64,000 bases of DNA from Rossellomorea aquimaris (GCF_020172085.1 NZ_JAIVAT010000001.1:40728-104727); one strand, 5' to 3'; shown: positions 43,977 to 53,467, numbered from the stretch's first letter. A program made the numbers and translations. The notes: generated by a model from the letters alone, not told the origin.

Positions 43977-44006
43977 AAAAAATCCCTCTGAAAAATTCAG
44001 AGGGAT
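43977..44006 (-). terminator. Terminator of the peptide transporter gene
   Basis: On the minus strand ATCCCTCTGAA and TTCAGAGGGAT form an 11-bp stem with a three-base loop, then TTTTTT. Confidence 0.9.
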
Positions 44007-44016
44007 CGAACAATGA

Positions 44017-45510
44017 TTATTTTACACCTTTCATCGCTCTTTGGATCATAGGTGAAATCAAGAATAGAATAACGGCTAATGCAATCGCCATTCCACCGAT
44101 AGAACCAAAGTAAATTGTTTCATTTTCTGGCGTATAGAAGCGGACAAGCTGCGCGTTAAGAGCTTGTGCACCGGCAGATGCCAAGAACCAAAGACTCATG
44201 GTTTGAGCAGAGAATGCTTCTGGTGCAAGCTTCGTTGTTGCTGAAAGACCTACTGGTGATAAGCAAAGCTCACCAAGAACGACGATAAAGTAGCTTAGCA
44301 CGAGCCATAAAGGATTTACCAGTGAACCTTCGCCACCAAGCTGAGCTGGTAACAAGATCACTAGGAAAGATAAACCGGCAAACAATAGACCGAATGAGAA
44401 TTTCTTCGGAACGGATGGCTGACGATCACCCAGTTTAACCCACATCCATGCAAACACTGGAGCTAAAATAATGATGAATAGCGGATTCAGTGATTGGAAC
44501 CAAGCAGGAGAGATGGACATCCCCATGAAGTCAAGCTGTGTACGCTTGTCTGCATATGCTGCAAGGATAGTTGAACCTTGTTCTTGAATAGACCAGAACA
44601 TGACGGCTGAAATAAATAATGGAATATAAGCAATGACTCTTGAACGTTCAGTTGCCGTTGTTTTTGGACTAAAGTACATCACAATAAAGTAGATGGTTGG
44701 AACGACGATACCGAAGATTCCGACGATATTGATGAATACGTCTAATGTAAAGATACCTGCTGGAATTGTAGTTCCTAAGATAATGGCTAAAGCTACTACG
44801 ACTGCACCTACGATTAATCCATATTTCTTCTTCTCACGTGCTGAAAGCGGGTTTGGTACATACGTACCCGCAAGACCCAGGTTGTTCTTCTTCGTTAGCA
44901 TGAATACAACAAGACCTAAGAACATTCCGATTGCAGCTGCCGCGAATCCCCAGTGGAAACCTTTCGATTCCATAAGACTACCGACGATCAGTGGTGCAAT
45001 AAAAGCACCTAAGTTGATACCCATATAGAAGATACTGAATGCAGCATCACGGCGGGTATCATTTTCACTGTACATTTCACCTACAACTGTAGAAACATTC
45101 GGTTTTAATAAACCTGTTCCGACAACAATCAATACCATTGAAACAAAGAACAGAGATAAGCTCCCTGGAAATGATAAAGCAATGTGACCAAACATGATGA
45201 ATATTCCACCGTAGAAAACGGCTTTCGAAGTACCGAATACTCTATCAGCTAACCAACCCCCGATAACCCCGGACATATACACAAGTGAACCATAAATGGA
45301 CATGATCGCTAAAGCTGTATTTTGCTCTAGACCCAGTCCACCTTTAGAAACCTCATAATACATGTAGAATACGAGGATGGCACGCATTCCATAGTAAGAA
45401 AAGCGCTCCCAAAACTCTGTGAAGAATAAAGTGAATAATCCCTTCGGATGTCCAAAGAATCCTTTTTGAGGGACACTATCCACAATTTTCTGTTTATTCA
45501 TTGATGACAT
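44017..45510 (-). CDS. dtpT: POT family proton-coupled di/tripeptide transporter
   Basis: A 497-residue peptide:proton symporter with 12-14 membrane spans. The POT signature is FTEFWERFSYYGMRAIL (about residues 30-46), containing the ExxERFxYY proton-coupling motif; GGWLADRVFG follows in the loop after helix 2, and FSIFYMGINLGAFIAPL is the second PTR2 signature. ATG has GGGAGGTAG just upstream. Monocistronic. The symbol is by family resemblance to DtpT of lactic acid bacteria. Confidence 0.92.
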   Translation of the reverse strand: MSSMNKQKIVDSVPQKGFFGHPKGLFTLFFTEFWERFSYYGMRAILVFYMYYEVSKGGLGLEQNTALAIMSIYGSLVYMSGVIGGWLADRVFGTSKAVFYGGIFIMFGHIALSFPGSLSLFFVSMVLIVVGTGLLKPNVSTVVGEMYSENDTRRDAAFSIFYMGINLGAFIAPLIVGSLMESKGFHWGFAAAAIGMFLGLVVFMLTKKNNLGLAGTYVPNPLSAREKKKYGLIVGAVVVALAIILGTTIPAGIFTLDVFINIVGIFGIVVPTIYFIVMYFSPKTTATERSRVIAYIPLFISAVMFWSIQEQGSTILAAYADKRTQLDFMGMSISPAWFQSLNPLFIIILAPVFAWMWVKLGDRQPSVPKKFSFGLLFAGLSFLVILLPAQLGGEGSLVNPLWLVLSYFIVVLGELCLSPVGLSATTKLAPEAFSAQTMSLWFLASAGAQALNAQLVRFYTPENETIYFGSIGGMAIALAVILFLISPMIQRAMKGVK

Positions 45511-45677
45511 GTTACTACCTCCCTTATTCTTTTACTATAATATTTTAATATTTTCTTAAAGTCAAAAAAAGTTTGCAAATGGTTAATAATAACATAAAAT
45601 GACTATACATTGCCAATATTATGTTATTTTTAAATAATGAAAATTCTTAGGTCTTTGGAGGTTGTACATTTACCCGT

Positions 45678-45714
45678 AAAAAAACCCCCTCAGCATTGAT
45701 GCTGCAGGGGGTTT
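45678..45714 (-). terminator. Terminator after ytoQ
   Basis: On the minus strand AAACCCCCT-gCAGCAT and ATGCTG-AGGGGGTTT pair around a two-base loop, with one unpaired base, followed by seven T residues. Confidence 0.88.
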
Positions 45715-45725
45715 AGAGAATATGG

Positions 45726-46172
45726 TCATTCTGTTTCGAAAACGTAAGAAAGGGTCCTTAGTGCCTGGTCAATCGACGAAACCGTTACATTCGCCTTATT
45801 TGAAAGCTCTTTCAAAGGATGATGAAGTTTTTCGGGACGAATGAGGACCAGGGGCTTTTGTAATGCAAGAGCTGCGCTGGCATCCATTGCCGTATTCCAT
45901 TGCTTGTATTCTTCTCCGAATAAAGCGACTACCACATCCGATTTTTTCATCAGCAGTTCTGTCCGGAAATTATTAATCTGTGAAGCAGCTTCATCACGGA
46001 ATATCTTATTAGGCTGTTCACCAAGAATTTCTTCCCCAATTGAATCGGAACGGTCATGATTTTCCATTGGACCGACAAAATTTAGAGGAAGTCTCAGTGC
46101 CTTCGCTTTTTCTTTTAATTCGTTTCTCCATGTGCTATGTATCTCTCCAGCTAAGTACACGGTAAATTCCAT
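45726..46172 (-). CDS. ytoQ: YtoQ family protein, 148 aa
   Basis: A 148-residue protein that matches YtoQ of Bacillus in start (EFTVYLAGEIHSTWRNEL), length and position. It has an alternating beta/alpha pattern reminiscent of nucleoside 2-deoxyribosyltransferase-like folds: VYLAGEI at the first strand, DVVVALFGEEYKQWNTAMDAS further on. No activity is established. ATG at 46172 follows GGAAGGTG; the longer upstream frame is not needed. Single gene on the minus strand. Confidence 0.88.
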   Translation of the reverse strand: MEFTVYLAGEIHSTWRNELKEKAKALRLPLNFVGPMENHDRSDSIGEEILGEQPNKIFRDEAASQINNFRTELLMKKSDVVVALFGEEYKQWNTAMDASAALALQKPLVLIRPEKLHHPLKELSNKANVTVSSIDQALRTLSYVFETE

Positions 46173-46274
46173 CCTGATCACCTTCCTGTTTTTAGTCATC
46201 TTATCATAAATACCCACTCGAAGATAATGTAACCACCTTTCCCATGAAAAAGGCATAATTTCTTATTGGAAGGG

Positions 46275-46304
46275 TTGTCAACTGGGACTTTGTGAGGGTA
46301 TCAT
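46275..46304 (+). promoter_or_regulatory. Sigma-A-like promoter of the lipoprotein gene
   Basis: TTGTCA, 18 bases, TATCAT, ending about 38 bases before the lipoprotein start. Confidence 0.7.
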
Positions 46305-46342
46305 AAGCATAGGTCCTAGGCATGAAGGGAGGAAACGTGAGG

Positions 46343-46846
46343 ATGAAGACGAAAACATCGATCCTTTTCTTTATTCTTATGCTTATTTTAGCAGGATGCA
46401 GTACCACGATTGATCAAGAAAAAGAGGAGACAGCAAGCGCAGTAAAGGGTGCTTTGGATTCCAATGAATCAGCCGGTGAAGATGCTGGGAACATTAGCTT
46501 TTACCTGCCATTCGGTGCTGAAATAGAAAAAGAATCTCCTAATAATATCATTATTTCAAAAAGCTCTGATACGTTCATACTATTCACTAACCCTCAAGAG
46601 GATAAAGATAGTGAACTTCTATATAAAATGGCTATTAATGACAAAGAAACTCTCGTTAAACATGGGACTTTCAAAGAAGACGACCGCTTAGGATACTATG
46701 TCATTAAGGAATTACCTGATACAGAAGAATACGAACTTACTGTTGGAGTGGGCGGAACGAAAGTAACGACTCAGTCACAAGTAAAAGACTTGGCGGATAA
46801 CGCAGAAATGATGATGAAAATGGCAGCTTCAGTCAAACACAAATAG
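46343..46846 (+). CDS. Predicted lipoprotein, 167 aa
   Basis: A type II signal peptide (KTKTSILFFILMLI) ends in the lipobox LAGC (Cys about residue 20), so the protein should be lipid-anchored on the outer face of the membrane. The mature part opens with a polar Glu/Ser/Ala linker, then a beta-rich domain (ISFYLPFGAEIEKE, FILFTNPQE, YYVIKELPDTEEYELTVGVGG). No family recognised. ATG at 46343 lies nine bases after GGGAGG. It is a single gene with its own promoter and terminator. Confidence 0.85.
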   Translation: MKTKTSILFFILMLILAGCSTTIDQEKEETASAVKGALDSNESAGEDAGNISFYLPFGAEIEKESPNNIIISKSSDTFILFTNPQEDKDSELLYKMAINDKETLVKHGTFKEDDRLGYYVIKELPDTEEYELTVGVGGTKVTTQSQVKDLADNAEMMMKMAASVKHK

Positions 46847-46855
46847 ATGATATTC

Positions 46856-46894
46856 AGACCGAATCTTCTCTGTTATGGGAATCGGTCTTTTTTT
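46856..46894 (+). terminator. Intrinsic terminator after the lipoprotein gene
   Basis: AGACCGA and TCGGTCT form a stem that can extend with ATTCC-like pairs, followed by TTTTTTT. Confidence 0.82.
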
Positions 46895-46973
46895 ATGCTC
46901 TTTTTTGGGGAAGAATGGTGGTAGGAGAGAAAACGATGGGGAGATCTTTCTGCCTAAAGAAAATTCGACATAG

Positions 46974-47087
46974 AGGTTAAATTATTGGAAATCAGGTTGA
47001 ATAAAATGAACAAGCTGTAGAATAATTCTGGATCAAGTTGAATAATCTGGAATCCGGTTTAATAATAGTTGAAATTGGATTAATTCC
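46974..47087. repeat. Degenerate tandem repeats, 20-21 bp period, GGTTGAATAAT core
   Basis: Units related to (A/C)GGTTGAATAAT-TGGAATC start near 46974, 46994, 47015, 47035, 47055 and 47076, spaced 20, 21, 20, 20 and 21. The tract follows the lipoprotein terminator by about 80 bases. With the promoter at 47250 it accounts for most of the 466-base gap; 47090-47240 shows nothing identifiable. Confidence 0.8.
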
Positions 47088-47249
47088 TATAGAAGAAACA
47101 AGCTCATCACAGTTTATCCTGCAAGTCAGACCCTCTTCAGGTAGACTGAATCGCGTGATGGAACCATTCGGACATCATACCCTGCCATAATCGACCTCTA
47201 CTATGATTTTTCATAATAAAAAATCAATTTCATCTAAAAGCAAAAATGA

Positions 47250-47278
47250 TAGACAAAATAAACATGTGTCTTTACACT
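47250..47278 (+). promoter_or_regulatory. Sigma-A-like promoter of the EIIC-like gene
   Basis: TAGACA, 17 bases, TACACT, ending 34 bases before the start at 47313. Confidence 0.65.
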
Positions 47279-47312
47279 AGTAAAAGGAAAGCTGCACAGA
47301 GGAGTGAAGGAC

Positions 47313-48344
47313 ATGAAAGCTTATTTACAGAAGAAAGGCATTACGTTTTCTGCTAAAACGTATTTTATAGATGCATTAAGTTATATGGCATTGGGATTGT
47401 TCAGTTCGTTGATCATCGGATTGATCATCAAGACAATCGGAGAACAGATCCCTCTTCCCGCCGGGGTCAGTGAATTTTTCATTGAGATGGGGAGTCTCGC
47501 AATCAGCCTGATGGGGCCTGCGATCGGTGTAGCGATTGCCTTTGGTCTCGGAGCACCGCCGCTTGTCTTATTCGCAGCTGTCGTGACGGGAGCTGCAGGG
47601 GCAAGCCTTGGTGGACCCGCAGGTGCATACGTGGCAGCGGTTCTATCTACAGAAATTGGGAAGCTTGTCAGTAAGACAACGAAACTGGATATTATCGTGA
47701 CACCATTTGTGACCATCCTTGCAGGATTTACGACAGCTAAATTGATTGGCCCGGGAATTGCTGACTTTATGAGCATGTTTGGCAGCTGGATCAGTTGGTC
47801 AACGGAGCAGAGACCGATCATCATGGGCATACTCGTTGCTGCCCTCATGGGTCTAGCGTTGACAGCGCCGATTTCGAGTGCGGCCATCGCCCTCATGCTT
47901 GATTTAAGCGGAGTTGCCGCCGGGGCTGCTACGATCGGTTGTGCGGCACAAATGGTGGGCTTCGCCGTCATCAGTTACCGGGAAAACAGGGTTGGCGGGC
48001 TGTTTGCCCAGGGAATCGGGACATCCATGCTGCAAGTTCCGAATATCGTCCGCAATCCTCTTATTCTCATTCCTCCTACCGTAGCAGGAATGATACTCGC
48101 TCCCATCGGTACAACCATCTGGCTGATGGAAAACAATGCAGCCGGAGCCGGAATGGGTACCAGCGGATTCGTCGGTCAGATCATGACATTCAAGACAATG
48201 GGATTCAGTTGGGATGTTGCCATGAAAATCCTTTTGTTGCATTTTGTTGGACCTGCATTCATTAGCCTGTTACTATCTGAATATATGCGTAAACTAGGTT
48301 GGATCAAACCAAACCAAATGACGATCGAAACAGGGGGCAAATAA
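47313..48344 (+). CDS. PTS EIIC-type membrane protein (PfoR-like)
   Basis: A 343-residue polytopic membrane protein with about ten spans and glycine-rich loops (GAAGASLGGPAGAYVAAVLSTE region; PISSAAIALMLDLSGVAAGA). It fits the PTS_EIIC_2 family that includes PfoR, first described as a regulator of perfringolysin in Clostridium. Members lack attached EIIA/EIIB domains and their substrate, if any, is unknown. ATG at 47313 follows GAGGAG by eight bases. The stop is one base before ytpP, so they are co-transcribed. Confidence 0.82.
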   Translation: MKAYLQKKGITFSAKTYFIDALSYMALGLFSSLIIGLIIKTIGEQIPLPAGVSEFFIEMGSLAISLMGPAIGVAIAFGLGAPPLVLFAAVVTGAAGASLGGPAGAYVAAVLSTEIGKLVSKTTKLDIIVTPFVTILAGFTTAKLIGPGIADFMSMFGSWISWSTEQRPIIMGILVAALMGLALTAPISSAAIALMLDLSGVAAGAATIGCAAQMVGFAVISYRENRVGGLFAQGIGTSMLQVPNIVRNPLILIPPTVAGMILAPIGTTIWLMENNAAGAGMGTSGFVGQIMTFKTMGFSWDVAMKILLLHFVGPAFISLLLSEYMRKLGWIKPNQMTIETGGK

Positions 48345-48345
48345 C

Positions 48346-48663
48346 ATGCGTAAACTGGAATCAGTGGAAGAATTCCATCAATTGAAAGAAAGCGGAAAAC
48401 ATGTATTCATGTTTTCAGCAGACTGGTGTCCGGATTGCCGGATCATTGAACCGATCCTGCCGGAAATCGAAAATGAGTATTCAGAGTATACATTCCTATA
48501 TGTAGATCGAGATCAATTCATCGACCTATGCATCGAGCTGGATATTTTCGGGATCCCAAGCTTCCTCGCATACGGAGACGGCCGTGAACTCGGACGCTTC
48601 GTAAGCAAAGACCGGAAAACGAAAGAACAGATCGAGGAATTTATGAACACACTAGCTTCATAA
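48346..48663 (+). CDS. ytpP: Thioredoxin-like protein YtpP
   Basis: A 105-residue thioredoxin fold with the redox site SADWCPDCR (about residues 25-33), the cis-proline at GIPSFLAYGDG (about 66), and no signal peptide. It probably reduces cytoplasmic disulfides, perhaps with bacillithiol. ATG is one base after the stop of the PfoR-like gene and its GGGGGC ribosome-binding site lies inside that gene, so translation may be coupled. Matches YtpP of B. subtilis in position before ytpQ. Confidence 0.9.
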   Translation: MRKLESVEEFHQLKESGKHVFMFSADWCPDCRIIEPILPEIENEYSEYTFLYVDRDQFIDLCIELDIFGIPSFLAYGDGRELGRFVSKDRKTKEQIEEFMNTLAS

Positions 48664-48668
48664 AAAAA

Positions 48669-48708
48669 GCAAAAGGGATCACTTCATTTGAAGGTCCCTT
48701 TTCTTTTT
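48669..48708 (+). terminator. Intrinsic terminator after ytpP
   Basis: AAAAGGGA-TC and GG-TCCCTTTT pair around a variable loop, followed by CTTTTT. Confidence 0.78.
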
Positions 48709-48888
48709 GCCCGAAAAAAACAGGTTCCTTTTGTAATCTCGCCATTTTGATGTAAAATGTTATAAGTGAATAATCAAATTTGGAAGCAATGAAGTCGGTT
48801 GTTTTCTATTATAAAGGGTACTTAATTTACAAAAAATGTTCTTTGTGAGAACAAGCAAAGAAAATGAATGAACAAAGGAGGATCAAGT

Positions 48889-49698
48889 TTGGACATAAAA
48901 AAGCTAAAAGGCATACTCCAAGAACGATTAGAGAAACCGAATCGTTCGTTTACATATGACCGTGATAAAGACTCATTAAGAATCGAAAACACGGAGACAA
49001 AAAAAGGCATCACCATTGCCCTTCCGCCGATTGTATCCAAATGGAAGGAAAACAACAAATCCATCATCGATGAAGTGGTGTATTACGTAGAAGAGGCGCT
49101 AAACGTCATGGGAACGGAATCCGATCTTGGCAGCAAACAGAAAAACGTGTTTCCTGTCATCCGTTCCACCTCGTTTGCCACTGAATCCAATGATGGCGTT
49201 GCACTCGTGACGGATGATCATACCGCGGAAACGCGCATTTACTATGCAGTGGATTTAGGGAAAACCTATCGTCTATTGGATGAAAACATGTTGAAGGCTG
49301 AAGGATGGACTCATGAGCAAATGAAAGAGACCGCCCTTTTTAATGTAAGAAGCCTGCCGACGACAATGAAAAAGGATGAAGTTGCAGGAAATATATTTTA
49401 TTTTCTTAACAATAATGATGGATACGACGCAAGCCGCATCTTGAATGACTCCTTCTTGAAACAGATAAGGAAGGATGTTCAAGGAGAAATGACGGTATCC
49501 GTGCCCCATCAGGATGTACTGGTCATCGGTGATATCCGCAATGAAACGGGCTATGATGTACTTGCCCAGCTGACCATGAGCTTCTTTACGACAGGAAATG
49601 TTCCAATTACGGCACTATCCTTCGTATATGAAGAAGGGGAGCTTGAACCGATCTTCATACTGGCAAAAAATCGTAAAAAGGAAAGGGAGAACAAGTAA
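48889..49698 (+). CDS. ytpQ: DUF1444 family protein YtpQ
   Basis: A 269-residue protein equal in length to YtpQ of B. subtilis. It starts with [20 protein letters not shown] and contains [27 protein letters not shown] and [17 protein letters not shown], all typical of the DUF1444 family. No catalytic motif or membrane span is evident and no function is known. TTG at 48889 lies seven bases after AAAGGAGG; the frame's ATG at 48868 precedes that site. It abuts ytpR directly. Confidence 0.9.
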   Translation: MDIKKLKGILQERLEKPNRSFTYDRDKDSLRIENTETKKGITIALPPIVSKWKENNKSIIDEVVYYVEEALNVMGTESDLGSKQKNVFPVIRSTSFATESNDGVALVTDDHTAETRIYYAVDLGKTYRLLDENMLKAEGWTHEQMKETALFNVRSLPTTMKKDEVAGNIFYFLNNNDGYDASRILNDSFLKQIRKDVQGEMTVSVPHQDVLVIGDIRNETGYDVLAQLTMSFFTTGNVPITALSFVYEEGELEPIFILAKNRKKERENK

Positions 49699-50304
49699 AT
49701 GAACGTATTTTATAACTTAGAAGGCATTGGTGATACCCTGATCGTAACTCTGGATCCAGGGTTTGAAGGAGAAGTTCAACACGAAAGAAAAGAAGACGCA
49801 GTGCGTTTATTCGATGAAAAATCGGGGAAAACACTAGGCTATAACCTATTCCATGCATCAAAGTATATGAGTGTAAGCGAAGTGGGTCCTGTCGACATGA
49901 ACGATGAGAAGCTTCAATTGATCAATGAAGCCATCAAGAAGAACGGTTTTGATGAGGTGCTGGAGGCAGATTTCACACCGAAATTCGTGGTAGGCTATGT
50001 GTCTGAAAAAGAAAAGCATCCAAATGCAGACAAATTGAACATTTGTACTGTCGATGTTGGCGGTGAAACCCTGCAAATCGTGTGTGGTGCCCCTAATGTT
50101 GACAAAGGACAAAAAGTAGTTGTCGCAAAGGTTGGCGCTGTTATGCCGAGCGGGATGGTCATCAAGGATGCAGAGCTTCGTGGAGTGGCATCTTCAGGTA
50201 TGATCTGCTCAGCCAAAGAACTTGCTCTTCCCGATGCTCCTCAAGAAAAAGGCATCTTGGTTCTTGAAGATACGTATCAAGTAGGACAACCATTTACTGC
50301 TTAA
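49699..50304 (+). CDS. ytpR: YtpR family tRNA-binding protein
   Basis: A 201-residue protein. The C-terminal half (about residues 90-195) is an OB-fold EMAP/tRNA-binding domain like the N-terminus of Phe[40 protein letters not shown] and [10 protein letters not shown]. The N-terminal half is an unassigned DUF4479-like domain ([13 protein letters not shown]). Its RNA or protein partner is unknown. ATG follows the ytpQ stop with no gap, behind GGGAG. End of the ytpQR unit. Confidence 0.93.
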   Translation: MNVFYNLEGIGDTLIVTLDPGFEGEVQHERKEDAVRLFDEKSGKTLGYNLFHASKYMSVSEVGPVDMNDEKLQLINEAIKKNGFDEVLEADFTPKFVVGYVSEKEKHPNADKLNICTVDVGGETLQIVCGAPNVDKGQKVVVAKVGAVMPSGMVIKDAELRGVASSGMICSAKELALPDAPQEKGILVLEDTYQVGQPFTA

Positions 50305-50310
50305 ATATGT

Positions 50311-50345
50311 ATACCTGGGTCCGGAGTGGGCCCGGGTATTTTTGT
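50311..50345 (+). terminator. Intrinsic terminator after ytpR
   Basis: ATACCTGGGTCC and GGGCCCGGGTAT pair with minor mismatches around a short loop, followed by TTTTTG. Confidence 0.83.
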
Positions 50346-50407
50346 TTTGTATAGGAATTGAACATAACCCTGGCCAAGGGAAATACCGGTCTTATTTAGC
50401 TCACCTC

Positions 50408-50431
50408 TCCCAAGGGGCCTGCGCTTTTCGT
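50408..50431. repeat. Probable remnant of the 28992 hairpin element
   Basis: CCCAAGGGGCCTGCGCTTTTCG resembles the right end of the hairpin element (…GCCTACGCTTTTCG). The left part is not recognisable, so this looks like a decayed copy. Confidence 0.45.
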
Positions 50432-50562
50432 ATTACAGTCTCTTTACACCTATGTTTGTTTCGACACAATCCCTTAACAATTCTCTTAATCTATCGAAAT
50501 GACTCGAATTTTTCTCTTTAACTGATAAAATAAAAGTAAGTATGAAAGAAAGAGTGATGTTT

Positions 50563-53361
50563 GTGAGTTGGATTAAAAAAATATTTGGTAAATTATCAGA
50601 TAATGACGAACAATTTGAAGAGTATTATGATGAAAATGACGACGATGTTCAGAGAATCGAACCGACGAAGCCTGAACGTAAACATATAGCTGGACCAAGC
50701 CATTCACGTGATGTAGAAGCAAGAATGACCTATCAATATCCTAAAGGGAATTTCCGGTTCCCGCTCATTTCCGATGGAGAGACCAGGGAACGTCCGCGAA
50801 GGGCAAGAAGAAATCAAGAAAAAGAAGAGAAACAGAATGAGCAGGAGCCGAAGCCGAAGAGTCAGAACCATTCTGTAGCTAAACGAAAGTGGAAAGAAGA
50901 AAGCCCTACTACTTCTGTAAAACCGAAGAAATCGCCGAAAGTGGAAAAAGGAAACAGCCGTCCGTTTACACCAACAGAAATTCCGTCACCCATCTATGGT
51001 TTTAAAAATAGACCAATCAAAAAAGAAGAAAATGTCGAATACGAGCTGAAGAAATTTTTACATAATGAAGAAGAAAGAAAAGAAGCAGCCATCGATCATA
51101 AAGCTCAAAGAATCGTGGAAAACTCCCTTTTGTCGGGAGAGGAAACCTCTTCACCTGTAGGAAAGAAAGAGGAGCCGACTTCGAATGGATTAAGAGGAGG
51201 TACATCAGACATTCCACCGGTTAAGTTTGAGAAAATACCAAAAAGCGTTGTAAAGGAAACAGACCATCACGATGAGGAGATAACGAACAGTGAAGTAACT
51301 TCTCCTATAACATCAGAGCGCATTTCACTCATAACGGAAGCGCCGGATGAAGAGCCGAATATATCTATTGTCCATGATCAGTCAACTCCAGTTGGATCAG
51401 ATGCTATTCTGGAAACAACAAATCCAGTCAAGGAAGAACCTGTCAGCGAAGAAAGTCCTTCTTTTGAGGAGGAGATCCCAGCTGAAGAATCCGTTGTAGA
51501 AGAAAATTCTACAGAAGAAGAGACGGAAGCGGTCGTACCTCCAGAACCGATTAAGGAAGAGGTGGAAGAGGTCGTACCTCCAGAACCAATTAAGGAAGAG
51601 GTGGAAGCGACCACACCTCTAGAACCAATTAAGGAAGAAGCGGGAGCAACCGCTCCTAAAGAACCGATCAAGGAAGAACCACAAAGGCGTAAAAGGTCAC
51701 ATCTTCCTTTTAACGTATTAATGCTAAAGCAAGATAAGCGTCAGATGGATACTCGTAAGACACCCGAATCTCCTTCAATGGAGAAAAGGAAGACAATAAA
51801 AACGGAACAGAAACCTTCTGTTCAGGAACATACAGAAAAACCATCAGAGGCTCCGCGTCCACAAGAAGAGCAGCCTACTCAACAAAGTCAGGTTCAAGGG
51901 GAAGAAGCAGTCAAGAGCTATAGTGAGTTAAGTTCATCTACGAAAAGAGCCCGAGATTATGTTTTTCCAGAAATGGATTATTTGATGCCCCCTGTTTCGA
52001 AGGAAATGAGTGAAGAGTGGCTGGATTCTCAAAGACTATTACTGGACGAGACCCTGCATAACTTCAACGTCAGGGCCAAAGTGGTCAATGTGACGCAGGG
52101 GCCGTCTGTCACTAGATTCGAAGTTCAACCGGAACCAGGTGTGAAGGTCAATAAAATTACGAATCTGACAGATGACATCAAGTTGAGCCTCGCTGCCAAG
52201 GATATCCGCATGGAAGCTCCAATCCCGGGTAAGCATACGATCGGGATCGAGGTGCCGAACAGGGAGAGCCGCCCGGTCTGCATCAGTGAAGTCATTGCAA
52301 GTCCTCAGTTCCAGGAGCCGTCATCTCCATTGACAGCCGCCCTTGGATTGGATATTTCCGGCCAGCCTATCGTGACGGACTTGAGTAAAATGCCTCATGG
52401 TCTTATTGCAGGTGCTACCGGTTCCGGAAAAAGTGTATGTATCAACTCGATCCTTGTCAGTCTCTTGTACAAAGCATCACCGGATGAACTGAAGCTACTC
52501 CTCATCGATCCGAAGATGGTGGAGCTTGCACCGTATAATCGGATCCCTCACCTGGTGAGCCCAGTGATTACAGATGTGAAAGCTGCGACTGCAGCCCTTA
52601 AATGGGCAGTGGAGGAAATGGAAAGACGGTACGAACTATTCGCCCACACCGGTGTAAGGGATATTAAGCGTTTCAATGAGCTGGCCAAGCGGAATAGACA
52701 GTATAGCGATATGCTTCCATACCTGGTGATTGTCATCGATGAGCTGGCAGACTTAATGATGATGTCCCCAGCTGACGTGGAGGAAGCGATATGCCGGATC
52801 GCCCAGAAGGCACGTGCCTGTGGGATCCACTTGATCATTGCCACCCAGCGCCCGTCCGTCGATGTCATTACAGGCTTGATCAAGGCGAATGTGCCGACAA
52901 GGGTCGCATTTTCCGTTTCTTCAAGCGTGGATTCTAGAACGATCATAGATGGCAGCGGTGCGGAAAGGCTGCTTGGGAAGGGAGACATGCTATTCCTTGA
53001 AAATGGATCATCCAAGCCGGTCCGCCTGCAGGGAACGTTCGTTTCCGATGATGAAATCGATGAGATCATCCGTCATGTAAGAGAGCAGAGAGAGCCGGAT
53101 TATATCTTCCAACAGGATGAATTGATTAAGCAGGCACAGGTGACCGAGGAAGAGGACGAACTGTTTTTAGAAGCGTGTGAGTTTGTCGTCGACCAGGGTG
53201 GTGCTTCAGCTTCCAGTCTGCAGCGCCGATTCCGAATCGGATATAACCGCGCGGCAAGATTGATGGAAATGATGGAGAGTAATGGAATTATTTCTGAGTC
53301 CAGAGGCAGTAAACCAAGGGATGTCCTCATTTCTGAAAGTGAATTGGAGACATTGGCATAG
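50563..53361 (+). CDS. sftA: DNA translocase SftA (FtsK/SpoIIIE family)
   Basis: About 932 residues. Unlike FtsK it lacks membrane spans; a short N-terminal segment is followed by a roughly 450-residue charged linker, then the motor: GATGSGKS (Walker A, about residue 623), LLLIDPKMVELAPYN, YLVIVIDELADLMM (Walker B), HLIIATQRPSVDVITG, and a C-terminal winged-helix gamma domain (SSLQRRFRIGYNRAARLMEMM). SftA clears chromosomal DNA from the closing septum. GTG at 50563 gives the expected SWIKKIFG start; an ATG at 50542 is in frame. Linker carries a 13-residue repeat. Confidence 0.93.
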   Translation: MSWIKKIFGKLSDNDEQFEEYYDENDDDVQRIEPTKPERKHIAGPSHSRDVEARMTYQYPKGNFRFPLISDGETRERPRRARRNQEKEEKQNEQEPKPKSQNHSVAKRKWKEESPTTSVKPKKSPKVEKGNSRPFTPTEIPSPIYGFKNRPIKKEENVEYELKKFLHNEEERKEAAIDHKAQRIVENSLLSGEETSSPVGKKEEPTSNGLRGGTSDIPPVKFEKIPKSVVKETDHHDEEITNSEVTSPITSERISLITEAPDEEPNISIVHDQSTPVGSDAILETTNPVKEEPVSEESPSFEEEIPAEESVVEENSTEEETEAVVPPEPIKEEVEEVVPPEPIKEEVEATTPLEPIKEEAGATAPKEPIKEEPQRRKRSHLPFNVLMLKQDKRQMDTRKTPESPSMEKRKTIKTEQKPSVQEHTEKPSEAPRPQEEQPTQQSQVQGEEAVKSYSELSSSTKRARDYVFPEMDYLMPPVSKEMSEEWLDSQRLLLDETLHNFNVRAKVVNVTQGPSVTRFEVQPEPGVKVNKITNLTDDIKLSLAAKDIRMEAPIPGKHTIGIEVPNRESRPVCISEVIASPQFQEPSSPLTAALGLDISGQPIVTDLSKMPHGLIAGATGSGKSVCINSILVSLLYKASPDELKLLLIDPKMVELAPYNRIPHLVSPVITDVKAATAALKWAVEEMERRYELFAHTGVRDIKRFNELAKRNRQYSDMLPYLVIVIDELADLMMMSPADVEEAICRIAQKARACGIHLIIATQRPSVDVITGLIKANVPTRVAFSVSSSVDSRTIIDGSGAERLLGKGDMLFLENGSSKPVRLQGTFVSDDEIDEIIRHVREQREPDYIFQQDELIKQAQVTEEEDELFLEACEFVVDQGGASASSLQRRFRIGYNRAARLMEMMESNGIISESRGSKPRDVLISESELETLA
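51532..51681 (+). repeat. 39-bp in-frame repeats in the SftA linker (EPIKEE units)
   Basis: Four tandem 39-bp units encode variations of VVPPEPIKEEVEE in the disordered linker. The first two are nearly identical at DNA level, later ones drift, so copy number is probably variable between strains. Confidence 0.85.
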
Positions 53362-53467
53362 ACTAGTACAAATATTTAATACATGGTATTCTGTTTATAT
53401 CTGTCCTTGTTAGGACGAATAAGCAGAATACCTATTTTTGTAGGAAGAGCCATAAGGAGCTTTAAGA

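Noticed and set aside
47381..47971. 196-codon antisense frame in the EIIC-like gene
   Set aside because: Mirror of a GC-rich membrane protein gene (Ala/Pro/Thr-rich shadow). The sense frame has membrane spans, a ribosome-binding site and a coupled downstream gene.
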